A DNA stretch of 64,000 nt. It comes from Fibrobacter sp. (GTDB lineage: Bacteria; Fibrobacterota; Fibrobacteria; Fibrobacterales; Fibrobacteraceae). Numbering within the stretch: position 1 is the stretch's first letter; every line of letters starts with the position of its first letter. The stretch is from contig JAKSIL010000013.1 of the NCBI GenBank assembly GCA_024398815.1, positions 25,145 to 89,144 on the forward strand, written 5' to 3'. A program made the translations under genes and the position numbers. This document shows positions 43,163 through 50,575 of this stretch, one piece after another. Under the pieces are notes generated by a model, which saw nothing but the letters and a program-made list of their open reading frames with translations, had not been told where the DNA came from and made no database searches.

Positions 43163-44408
43163 ATTTCGATTCGGTAAACACGACCGAGTCGCCAAGCACT
43201 CTTGAAATTTCATTGGCGGTGACGACGCCCAGCGCAAACAGGCGCTTGGCGTTTTCCTCGAGATTTCCATCAACGAAGTTCCCGTCGTTTCCAAGGAATT
43301 CCACGACCGCGGTGCGACCTCCCGAAGTCTTTCGCAAAAGCCTTTGCGCCACGATGCCGAGCAGGGATTCGCGGAGAATGTTGATGTTGACTCCGAGGTC
43401 CTGCATACGGTCTGTTGCCGCCTTGGCGCTGTTGGTGTGTAGCGTGGCGAGAACCAAGTGGCCGGTCTGTGCGGCGCGGAGCGCTATCTGCGCAGTTTCA
43501 GGGTCTCGGATTTCGCCGACGAGGATTACGTCAGGGTCTTGTCGTAAAATGGAACGAAGGGCAACGGCAAAGGTGAAACCGCATTTTTCGTTTACCTGAA
43601 CCTGGTTCGCTCCCTCGAGCTTGTATTCCACAGGGTCTTCGATGGTCACGACATTTATTTGACGGTGAATTATTTCACGCAGTCCGGAGTAGAGCGTTGA
43701 AGTTTTTCCGCTCCCCGTGGGGCCTGTAATCAACAGTAGCCCTTGAGGCGCCGCAAAAGCGTTTCTCAAGGCATTCTGTATGGCGGGGGAGAATCCGAGC
43801 CTGTCAAGAGTCTGTCCGTCGTCCTGGGCTGGCAGGAGGCGCAGGACGCATTTTTCTCCGTCGTGAACGGGCAGAGTACTTAAACGCACGTTCGCTTCGC
43901 CGAAGGCCCCTTGGAATTTGAAACTCCCGTCGTGCGGAATGCGCCTTTCGGTAATATCTACATCGGCCAGCAGTTTTAACCTTATCAATACGGGTTCTGC
44001 AATCCAGCCGGGGAGCGTCTTGTAGCTGCAGAGCAGTCCGTCCTTTCGAAACCTGATGCGAAACTCGTTTGGCGCAGGTTCCAGATGTATGTCGGTGGCC
44101 TTGTCCTTGAGGGCTTCGTCCATGAGCGAATCTACGAGATTGATGATGGGCTCCGATTCCCAGCTGCCGGTGTTTTCGTGGTTCTGCTTTTTTTGCTGCT
44201 CCAGCTTTTGGAGGATGGAATCGGCACTGGTCTTGTTCTGGGCTCGAATCAGGTTCCGGATTTCCGCCGTTGTCTTTTTGATGGGGATTACCCTCTGTTT
44301 CTGAATCGCACGGATGCGTTCCAGAAGCAGTTCGTCGTAAATGTCTGCGACGGCAACTTGAACCTCTTTATTTTCTGTGTCGCTGTTGTTGTAGATGTAG
44401 TATTGCAT
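43155..44408 (-). CDS. PilB/GspE-family secretion ATPase, short form
   Basis: 417 residues from the ATG at 44408 (GAGAGGAG 4 nt upstream). It has the GspE/PilB N2-like domain (LMDEALKDKATDIHLEP, RFRKDGLL), Walker A GPTGSGKTSTLYSG, the Asp box IEDPVEYKL, Walker B ILVGEIRDPETAQIA and the His box LATLHTNSA. It differs from full-length PilB/GspE (500-560 residues): the N1 domain is mostly missing, and the tetracysteine zinc insert that normally follows QRLLRK is deleted (QRLLRKTSGGRTAVVEFL). No other pilus or secretion gene lies in the window, so the system it drives is unknown. Confidence 0.85.
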   Translation of the reverse strand: MQYYIYNNSDTENKEVQVAVADIYDELLLERIRAIQKQRVIPIKKTTAEIRNLIRAQNKTSADSILQKLEQQKKQNHENTGSWESEPIINLVDSLMDEALKDKATDIHLEPAPNEFRIRFRKDGLLCSYKTLPGWIAEPVLIRLKLLADVDITERRIPHDGSFKFQGAFGEANVRLSTLPVHDGEKCVLRLLPAQDDGQTLDRLGFSPAIQNALRNAFAAPQGLLLITGPTGSGKTSTLYSGLREIIHRQINVVTIEDPVEYKLEGANQVQVNEKCGFTFAVALRSILRQDPDVILVGEIRDPETAQIALRAAQTGHLVLATLHTNSAKAATDRMQDLGVNINILRESLLGIVAQRLLRKTSGGRTAVVEFLGNDGNFVDGNLEENAKRLFALGVVTANEISRVLGDSVVFTESKST

Positions 44409-44418
44409 TGCTCCTCTC

Positions 44419-44456
44419 AAAAAAAATATCCAAGACAGACAGGCTGTCTTGGATAT
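44419..44456 (-). terminator. Strong Rho-independent terminator between the RND operon and the pilB-like gene
   Basis: A perfect 13-bp stem (44426-44438 with 44444-44456), 5-nt loop, then on the minus strand a run of eight T (44426-44419). It ends the efflux operon transcript. The ribosome binding site of the pilB-like gene begins directly after the T run, so that gene needs read-through or a promoter inside the hairpin region. Confidence 0.92.
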
Positions 44457-44482
44457 GGAAATACTTGATGTTTAAAAGTTAA

Positions 44483-47400
44483 TTAATTCTTGTGCATTTT
44501 TTGCGAAAGTTTGTTCTTTGCTTTCTTTACCTTGCTGAACAGTGCATTCGGGAGCCAGAAGAACGTAGGCACGAGATACATGGTGAGGATTGCGGAAATC
44601 GCAAGACCGCCCACCGAGGCTATACCCATCGGCTGCGTCATGGCGGCCACGTCACCGCCGATACCGAAGGCTAGCGGGAGCTGTGCCACGATGGATGCGA
44701 ACGTTGCGAGGGCGATTGCCTGGAACTTGCTCTTGGCTGCCGTCATCATGGCGCTTCTTCTGCCCATGCTTCCGCTTCGGAACAGTCGGTTCGCTTCGTC
44801 AAGCAATAGAATGGCGTTGTTCACCACCACACCGATAAGCATCACGATGGCCATGAAGGCAATCATCGAAAGAGCCTTTCCGGTAAGCACCAGGGAAAGT
44901 ACCACGCCAATGGCGCCCATCGGAATGGTCGTCATGATGATGAACGGCTGGGCAAAACTTTCAAGGAGGGCAATCAACAGAATGTAGGTGAGGAGGATGG
45001 CCATAAGGATGGCCGCAATGAATTCCTTCACCATGTCGTTCTGCATGTCGGCGTTACCACCGAATGTCGTGGATACGCCTTCGGGAAGTTCTCCCGCGGC
45101 CTGCATGTCGGCGGCTAGTTTGCCGACCTTGCCCATGATTTCACCGGTCGTATGGCCAGGGAGCAGGTTCATGGAAACGTCGATACGGGTCATCTTGCGC
45201 TTGCGTTCAATCTTTGTCGGACCTGCGCCGTCTTCGACTTCGAAGAGTGTGCTTGCGGAAACGTAGCCCTTGGGCGTGAGCATCGGCAAGTCTTCGATGT
45301 CTGCATGGCTGTGTCTGTCCTTTTCTTGCATGCGCACGTACACATCGTATTCTTCGCCGTCTTCGGTGAAGGTTCCAGCCTGGTAGCCGCTCACTGCGAT
45401 GTAGTTCACGGTTGCAAGCGACTGGAGCGTTGCGCCGTAGTCGGCCAAGGCCTGGCGGTTCGGAACCAATCGGATTTCCGGCTTACCGGCTTCGTAACTG
45501 GTCTTCACGTCGACGACGCCCGGAATGTCCTTGATCTTGTCGAGCAGGATTTCGGATGCCTTGACGGCGGAATCTCTCTTGAGGCTGTTCACTTCGAGCA
45601 CCACGTCGCCAGCGCTGTTGTTGCTCATTTCAGAAGCGGAGGCGCTTTTGATGGAAATGTATGCGTCAGGGATGTTGGCGAGAATCGGACGGAGGGAGTC
45701 TACGACCTGGTCACTGCTGCGGGTACGCCCTTGGTTGCGCTTGATGAGTTTCAAGCGAATCTTGGACTGGTTCACGCCGGTGAAGCCGTTTTCGCCACCG
45801 ACCGTCACGTTGTAGCGTTCCAGTTCGGGCACGTCCTTGATTCGGTCTTCAATGATGCGCGAAACGCTGTCTGTCGTTTCGATGTTCGTACCCACGGGCA
45901 TTTCGAGGGAGATGTTGATCATGCCCTGGTCCTGCTTCGGGGAAAGTTCGACCGTGAGGAAGTTCTTCGCGAGGAAACCGACGAATGCGAGCATGCCGAC
46001 AAGTGCAAGCACCTGGAACAGAACACCCGGAATGGAAAGGCAGAAACTCAAGGTCTTCAAGTACACGAAGCGGATGCCGTTCATGCAGAGCGGGAAGAAT
46101 CCCGTAATGCGTTCGAAGATGCCCGGCTTTTCTTCGATGATGTTGCCGTTCTCGTCCTTCTTTTTACCCTTGAACAGGTAGGCCGCCATGAGCGGAGTAA
46201 GCGTGAAGGTCACGAGGAGCGACACGAAGGTCGCGAACACCATGGTCATACCGTAGGTCTTGAAGAAGATACCCACGATGGACTTCATGAAGGCAATCGG
46301 TACGAACACGCAGACGTTCGTGAGGGTCGACGCCATGATGGCGACCATGATTTCGGTGGTTCCCTTGAGGGCGGCTTCCTTCGGATCTAGGCCTTCCATG
46401 AGTTTGTTGTTGATGTTTTCAAGCACCACGATGGAGTTCGTCACCAAGAGACCCACAGCGGAGGAAAGAGCCATCAGGGACATCATGTTGATGCCGAATC
46501 CGGCGAAGTACATCAAGGTAAATGCGCCAATCACGGAAATCGGCATGGTGAGCGCCGCGATGAGCATCGTGGAAAGCTTGCCGAGGAACAGGAGCAACAA
46601 AATGGAGGTGAGGATAATGGCGATGACGATGTTCGAAATCACGTTCTCGATGGATTCTTCCACGGCTTCGGACTTGTCGTACACAAGGTGGATTTCGAAT
46701 CCCTTCGGGAGGGTCTTGTTGATTTCGTCGACGCGCTTGCGTGCGCCCTTGGCCACTTCCACGACGTTGGCGTCGGAACGTTTTTTGATATCCAAGGAAA
46801 TGGAGTTCGTTCCGTTGTAGCGGGAAGCAGAAGTGATGGTCTTGACTGTATCCTTGACGAGAGCGACTTCGCCGAGTTTGATGACACCGTTTGCCGTCGG
46901 AATATCCATGTCGCGCATCTGGTCCAAAGTTTCGAACTTGCCTGCGGTACGGACACTTGTGTTCTTGTGCTTGCCGATGACTTCGCCAACCGGGTAGTTG
47001 AGGTTCGACTGCTGGAATACACCCATCATGGTCGTTACGTCGACGCCACGGGCCTTGAGCATTTCCTTGTCGAGTTCGATGGAAATCTGGCGGGTCGTAC
47101 CACCGAAGATATCCACGCTCGCCACGCCGGAAACGGAGGTGAGGAGCGGCTCAATTTCATCTTCTGCCTTTTGGCGGAGTTCAGTCGGGTTTAGAGGGCC
47201 GGTAAAGGAGAAGGACATGATTGCAGAAGCGTTGATGTCCACCTTCGAAATAATCGGCGCTTCGACGGCATCCGGGAAGTCGGCTGCGGTCTGTTCAATC
47301 TTTGCACGGACATCGTTTGCAGCGACATCGACGTTGACGCCCATGTTGAACATGGCGACTAGAATGCCGTAGTTTTCCATGCATATAGACTGCACGTAGT

Positions 47401-47626
47401 CGATACCGTCAATGAGTTCCACGGCTTCTTCGACCGGCTTGATGACGGTTGTTTCGATTTCTTCCGGGTTTGCGCCGGAGTAGACGATAACGCCCGTGAC
47501 AACGGGAACGTCAAATTTCGGCATCAAGTCCACCACCATCATGGTGTACGTGTAGATACCGAACACCACCACGGTCAAGATGACCATGAGCATGGTGATT
47601 GGTTTGTAAATACTCGCCTTAATCAT
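44483..47626 (-). CDS. RND efflux transporter, inner-membrane subunit (HAE family)
   Basis: 1047 residues, full-length AcrB-like. Twelve membrane segments with two large periplasmic loops. Motifs: GANPEEIETTVIKPVEEAV at the N-terminus, TM4 as SSAVGLLVTNSIVVLENIN, TM10 as IGVVVNNAILLLDEANRL and the C-terminal YLVPTFFWL. In AcrB the TM4 proton-relay pair is Asp407-Asp408; here it is Thr396-Asn397, and the TM10 Lys is Asn, so the usual proton pathway residues are absent. Third gene of a TolC-MFP-RND operon. Exports drugs, lipids or dyes; substrate not predictable. Confidence 0.93.
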   Translation of the reverse strand: MIKASIYKPITMLMVILTVVVFGIYTYTMMVVDLMPKFDVPVVTGVIVYSGANPEEIETTVIKPVEEAVELIDGIDYVQSICMENYGILVAMFNMGVNVDVAANDVRAKIEQTAADFPDAVEAPIISKVDINASAIMSFSFTGPLNPTELRQKAEDEIEPLLTSVSGVASVDIFGGTTRQISIELDKEMLKARGVDVTTMMGVFQQSNLNYPVGEVIGKHKNTSVRTAGKFETLDQMRDMDIPTANGVIKLGEVALVKDTVKTITSASRYNGTNSISLDIKKRSDANVVEVAKGARKRVDEINKTLPKGFEIHLVYDKSEAVEESIENVISNIVIAIILTSILLLLFLGKLSTMLIAALTMPISVIGAFTLMYFAGFGINMMSLMALSSAVGLLVTNSIVVLENINNKLMEGLDPKEAALKGTTEIMVAIMASTLTNVCVFVPIAFMKSIVGIFFKTYGMTMVFATFVSLLVTFTLTPLMAAYLFKGKKKDENGNIIEEKPGIFERITGFFPLCMNGIRFVYLKTLSFCLSIPGVLFQVLALVGMLAFVGFLAKNFLTVELSPKQDQGMINISLEMPVGTNIETTDSVSRIIEDRIKDVPELERYNVTVGGENGFTGVNQSKIRLKLIKRNQGRTRSSDQVVDSLRPILANIPDAYISIKSASASEMSNNSAGDVVLEVNSLKRDSAVKASEILLDKIKDIPGVVDVKTSYEAGKPEIRLVPNRQALADYGATLQSLATVNYIAVSGYQAGTFTEDGEEYDVYVRMQEKDRHSHADIEDLPMLTPKGYVSASTLFEVEDGAGPTKIERKRKMTRIDVSMNLLPGHTTGEIMGKVGKLAADMQAAGELPEGVSTTFGGNADMQNDMVKEFIAAILMAILLTYILLIALLESFAQPFIIMTTIPMGAIGVVLSLVLTGKALSMIAFMAIVMLIGVVVNNAILLLDEANRLFRSGSMGRRSAMMTAAKSKFQAIALATFASIVAQLPLAFGIGGDVAAMTQPMGIASVGGLAISAILTMYLVPTFFWLPNALFSKVKKAKNKLSQKMHKN

Positions 47627-47649
47627 TCAGTAAATCTCCGGTATTCCGA

Positions 47650-48696
47650 TTATTCAACGACGAGGACCTTGTCGCCATCGTTCATCTTGGACATGCCTTC
47701 AACCATGACGGTTGCGCCGTTTTCAATGCCGTCGAGAATCTGTACGTCGTCCTTGGTCTGGATGCCGACCTGGACTACATGGCGTTTGGCTGTGCCATCT
47801 TCTTCGACGGTCCATACGGTGTTTACGCCGTTACGGTAGACGACAGCCTCGGCCGGGATAATGGTGCCCTGTACCTGGCGGGCTTCGATTTCGGCGGTGA
47901 CGAACATGCCGGGGAGGAGTTTCTTGCCCTTGTTGTTGAACGTGATTTCAACCGGGAAGAATCTTCTTACCGGGTCGGCGGCAAGCGGAATGAGGGTGAC
48001 TTTACCCGTGAGCGCTTCGCCGTTCAGATTCACGATCGCCTTGGCGCCCTTCTTGAAAAGTCCGATGTCCTGGCTAGTGACGTTGAGTTTCAAGATGACT
48101 TGGTCAAGTTTGGCGATTGTGCAGAACACTTGGTTGGCTCCAGGAACCTGGCCTACCTTGAAGTTGAGTTCCGTGACGACGCCGGAAGCGGGGGCGAGAA
48201 TCTTTGTTGCGCGACGGGCGGTTTCAAGATTCATTTTGGCAATCTTCAATTGCGATTCCTGGGCGTCCATACTCTGTTGCGTGATGCCGCCCTTGGCATA
48301 GACTTCACGCATGCGTTCGGTGGCCTTCTCGAGGAGGGCGACCTGTTCCTGGGCCTGCTGGTAACTGGTGTTGTCGCCCGTGAATACGTATTCGGCGAGA
48401 ACCTGGTCCTTTTGCACGGTACTTCCGACCTGGACGTTGATGACGGAAATCGGGTCGCCCAATTTGGCGATGGCGTTGGTCGGCTGCATGCCTTCGATGG
48501 AACCGCTGAACTTGCGGATGTCGTTGAGTTTTGCTGTGGTCGCCTTTACGACTCGTGCGGGCTTGCCTTTTTCCTTCTGGATTTCTTCAATGGTGGCAGC
48601 CTTTTTGCTGGCGTCGTCCTGTTTTTTCAAGTCGCATCCGACGAGAAGAAGCGAAATGGCAGAAACGGTGATGATGTATTTCGTGAGCTTGTTCAT
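47650..48696 (-). CDS. RND efflux periplasmic adaptor (membrane fusion protein), lipoprotein
   Basis: 348 residues. The lipoprotein signal ends SLLLVGC (Cys21). HlyD/AcrA-like organisation: a barrel-sandwich hybrid (AKLGDPISVINVQVGSTVQK, LAPASGVVTELNFKVGQVPG), a short alpha-hairpin between its halves, a beta-barrel (SQDIGLFKKGAKAIVNLNGE) and a membrane-proximal domain (IIPAEAVVYRNGVNTVWTVE). It links the RND pump to the TolC-like channel. 23 nt before the RND gene and 13 nt after the TolC-like gene. Confidence 0.92.
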   Translation of the reverse strand: MNKLTKYIITVSAISLLLVGCDLKKQDDASKKAATIEEIQKEKGKPARVVKATTAKLNDIRKFSGSIEGMQPTNAIAKLGDPISVINVQVGSTVQKDQVLAEYVFTGDNTSYQQAQEQVALLEKATERMREVYAKGGITQQSMDAQESQLKIAKMNLETARRATKILAPASGVVTELNFKVGQVPGANQVFCTIAKLDQVILKLNVTSQDIGLFKKGAKAIVNLNGEALTGKVTLIPLAADPVRRFFPVEITFNNKGKKLLPGMFVTAEIEARQVQGTIIPAEAVVYRNGVNTVWTVEEDGTAKRHVVQVGIQTKDDVQILDGIENGATVMVEGMSKMNDGDKVLVVE

Positions 48697-48709
48697 AATC
48701 TTCTTCCTA

Positions 48710-50131
48710 TTAATATTCTCCGGTAGCCTGCAGCAGTGCGTTGTAGGCCGTATTCCATTGGCCTATGGCGGTGAGATAGCCGAGTTTTGCCGTACGAAGG
48801 CTGTTTTCTGCAGAAAGCAGGTTCAATTGAGTTTCGCTGCCAATCTTGTAGGCGGCGTTTGTAAGGTCGTAGTTTTTCTGGGCAAGGTCAATCTGGCGCT
48901 TGCTGATTTCAATCTGGGCGTTGGCGTCTTCCAACGTGTTCGCGCAGGATTCAATCTGCACGCGGAATCCGCGTTCGGCAGTTTCCTTCTGGATTTGCGT
49001 GGTGCGGAGACTGGACTTGGCCTGGGTAACGCTTTCGCGGGTCTTCATGCCGTTGAACAGGTTCATTGTCACGTTCAGGGCGATGTACTTGTTGATGTTC
49101 TTGTCCCAATCCGGAGCGTCCCACTTGTAGAATTCGTTCTGGTTGTTGCTGTACTTGAGTCCACCGACGAGTGCGACCGTTGGCTTGTATCCGCCATTTT
49201 CAATGTCGATGTTCATGGACTTCATGTTTTCGGTTTCTTCAAGCATCACCAGTTCCTTGCGACGCTTTTTCACATTGGCCATGGATGTGTCGGGGTAGGT
49301 GTAGCCGTCTGCCGGGTCGCGGAGTTCTCCCTGGAACTGAACCTCGGAATCCCAGTTGAGGCCCATTGTCGTTAACAGGGCGTTGCGGGCGAGAACACGG
49401 GATTTTTCGATGGAGGCTATCTGGGCGTTCAGTTCGTCCATGGAAAGCTGCACGCGGATCAGGTCCAGTTCGGTGGCGAGGCCGCTTGCCTTGGATTGTT
49501 CCACAAAATTCAGGTTTTCCTGAAGCATTTCCTTGGAGGCGTACAAGATGGCGATGGAAGAGTCCAGGACAATCAGCGCGTCAAAGGAATTTTCTACCGA
49601 GTAACGTACCTGGGACTTAGTGTTTTCGAGGCTCACTTCGCTCACGCGTTTGTAGGCCTTGGCGATTTCGATGCCGGTGCCCACCTTGCCCTGGGCGTAA
49701 AGAATCTGGGTGGCGGTTATGCCGACACTGGATTGCCAGCGGTACCCCTGGGCCATCATCTGGTTAATCATGCCGTCCAAGGCTGGGCCGATTACCTGGG
49801 TGTCGAAGGCGTTAGCGTTCGGGTGGCCATTGTCATCGTTTCCGTCGGCCATTTGACTGGCTGCATCAGTGAGCTTGGTACTCTTTTCAACATCGTCCAG
49901 GCCGAAAATGCGGGTGACGGTGGCGCTAAGGTCAATGCTCGGATAGGCATTGCCGTAACCTTGGGTGACTTGAGAGTTTGCGGAAACGACTGCTTCTTCG
50001 GCACTTTTTATGTCCGGAGAATTTTCCATAGCGGTTTTTACGGCTTCTTCGCGGGTATAGGTTTTACCGGCCCAGCTGGGGACCGTTAAACTGATTGCAA
50101 GAAGCGAGAGGATTGCGATTTTCCTCGACAT
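48710..50131 (-). CDS. TolC-family outer-membrane channel
   Basis: 473 residues from the ATG at 50131 (AGGAG 7 nt upstream; signal peptide ending PSWA-GKT). Two TolC/OEP repeats: YTREEAVKTAMENSPDIKSA opens the first, and the second holds long helices (TELDLIRVQLSMDELNAQIA) and SETQLNLLSAENSLRTAKLG. It trimerises in the outer membrane as the exit duct of the pump coded by the next two genes. First gene of the operon. Confidence 0.92.
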   Translation of the reverse strand: MSRKIAILSLLAISLTVPSWAGKTYTREEAVKTAMENSPDIKSAEEAVVSANSQVTQGYGNAYPSIDLSATVTRIFGLDDVEKSTKLTDAASQMADGNDDNGHPNANAFDTQVIGPALDGMINQMMAQGYRWQSSVGITATQILYAQGKVGTGIEIAKAYKRVSEVSLENTKSQVRYSVENSFDALIVLDSSIAILYASKEMLQENLNFVEQSKASGLATELDLIRVQLSMDELNAQIASIEKSRVLARNALLTTMGLNWDSEVQFQGELRDPADGYTYPDTSMANVKKRRKELVMLEETENMKSMNIDIENGGYKPTVALVGGLKYSNNQNEFYKWDAPDWDKNINKYIALNVTMNLFNGMKTRESVTQAKSSLRTTQIQKETAERGFRVQIESCANTLEDANAQIEISKRQIDLAQKNYDLTNAAYKIGSETQLNLLSAENSLRTAKLGYLTAIGQWNTAYNALLQATGEY

Positions 50132-50164
50132 TCGAACTCCTGTAAAATATACGGGCCCAAATGT

Positions 50165-50197
50165 AAAAAAAAAGTACCCCATATATAAGGGTACTTT
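50165..50197 (-). terminator. Rho-independent terminator of the dnaX-ybaB operon
   Basis: A perfect 9-bp stem (50171-50179 with 50189-50197), 9-nt loop, and on the minus strand a run of nine T overlapping the stem base (50173-50165). It lies between ybaB and the tolC-like gene. A second short inverted repeat (GGGGAT/ATCCCC) lies at about 50228-50247. Confidence 0.88.
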
Positions 50198-50254
50198 GGC
50201 GCAAAAATTGATGAAATGCCCAAAAATGGGGATAAAATGACATCCCCGTGTGCG

Positions 50255-50563
50255 CTACATCAAACCGGGAATCTTCATTCCGCCGGTAATGTCGTGCAGG
50301 CTGGACTGTGCGGCATCGTCTTTTTTCTTGACGGCGGCGTTGATGGCAGCCATTACGAGGTCTTCGAGGGCTTCCACGTCGTCCTTGTCGACGGCGTCGG
50401 GGTTGATCTTTATCAGGGTGAGCACCCCATGTCCGTTCATGGCGACCTTGACCATTCCGCCACCGGCTTCAGCTTCGAAACTCTGGGTTTTAAGGTCGTT
50501 CTGGGCCTTCATCATCTTGCTCTGCATCTTCTGAAGGTCTTTAAGCATTTTACTCATGTCCAT
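50255..50563 (-). CDS. ybaB: YbaB/EbfC-family nucleoid-associated protein
   Basis: 102 residues. Typical YbaB: a charged N-terminal helix with Met/Lys repeats (MLKDLQKMQSKMMKAQ), GGGMVKVAMNGHGVLTLIKI, then LVMAAINAAVKKKDDA. It binds DNA as a dimer. GAGGA lies 9 nt before the ATG and only 12 nt separate it from dnaX, the conserved dnaX-ybaB order; recR, the usual third gene, is not here. Confidence 0.92.
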   Translation of the reverse strand: MDMSKMLKDLQKMQSKMMKAQNDLKTQSFEAEAGGGMVKVAMNGHGVLTLIKINPDAVDKDDVEALEDLVMAAINAAVKKKDDAAQSSLHDITGGMKIPGLM

Positions 50564-50575
50564 AGTGGAGTCCTC

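Noticed and set aside
45152..46390. A 412-codon plus-strand frame opposite the RND gene
   Set aside because: Antisense to conserved transmembrane segments of the RND protein; no independent support.
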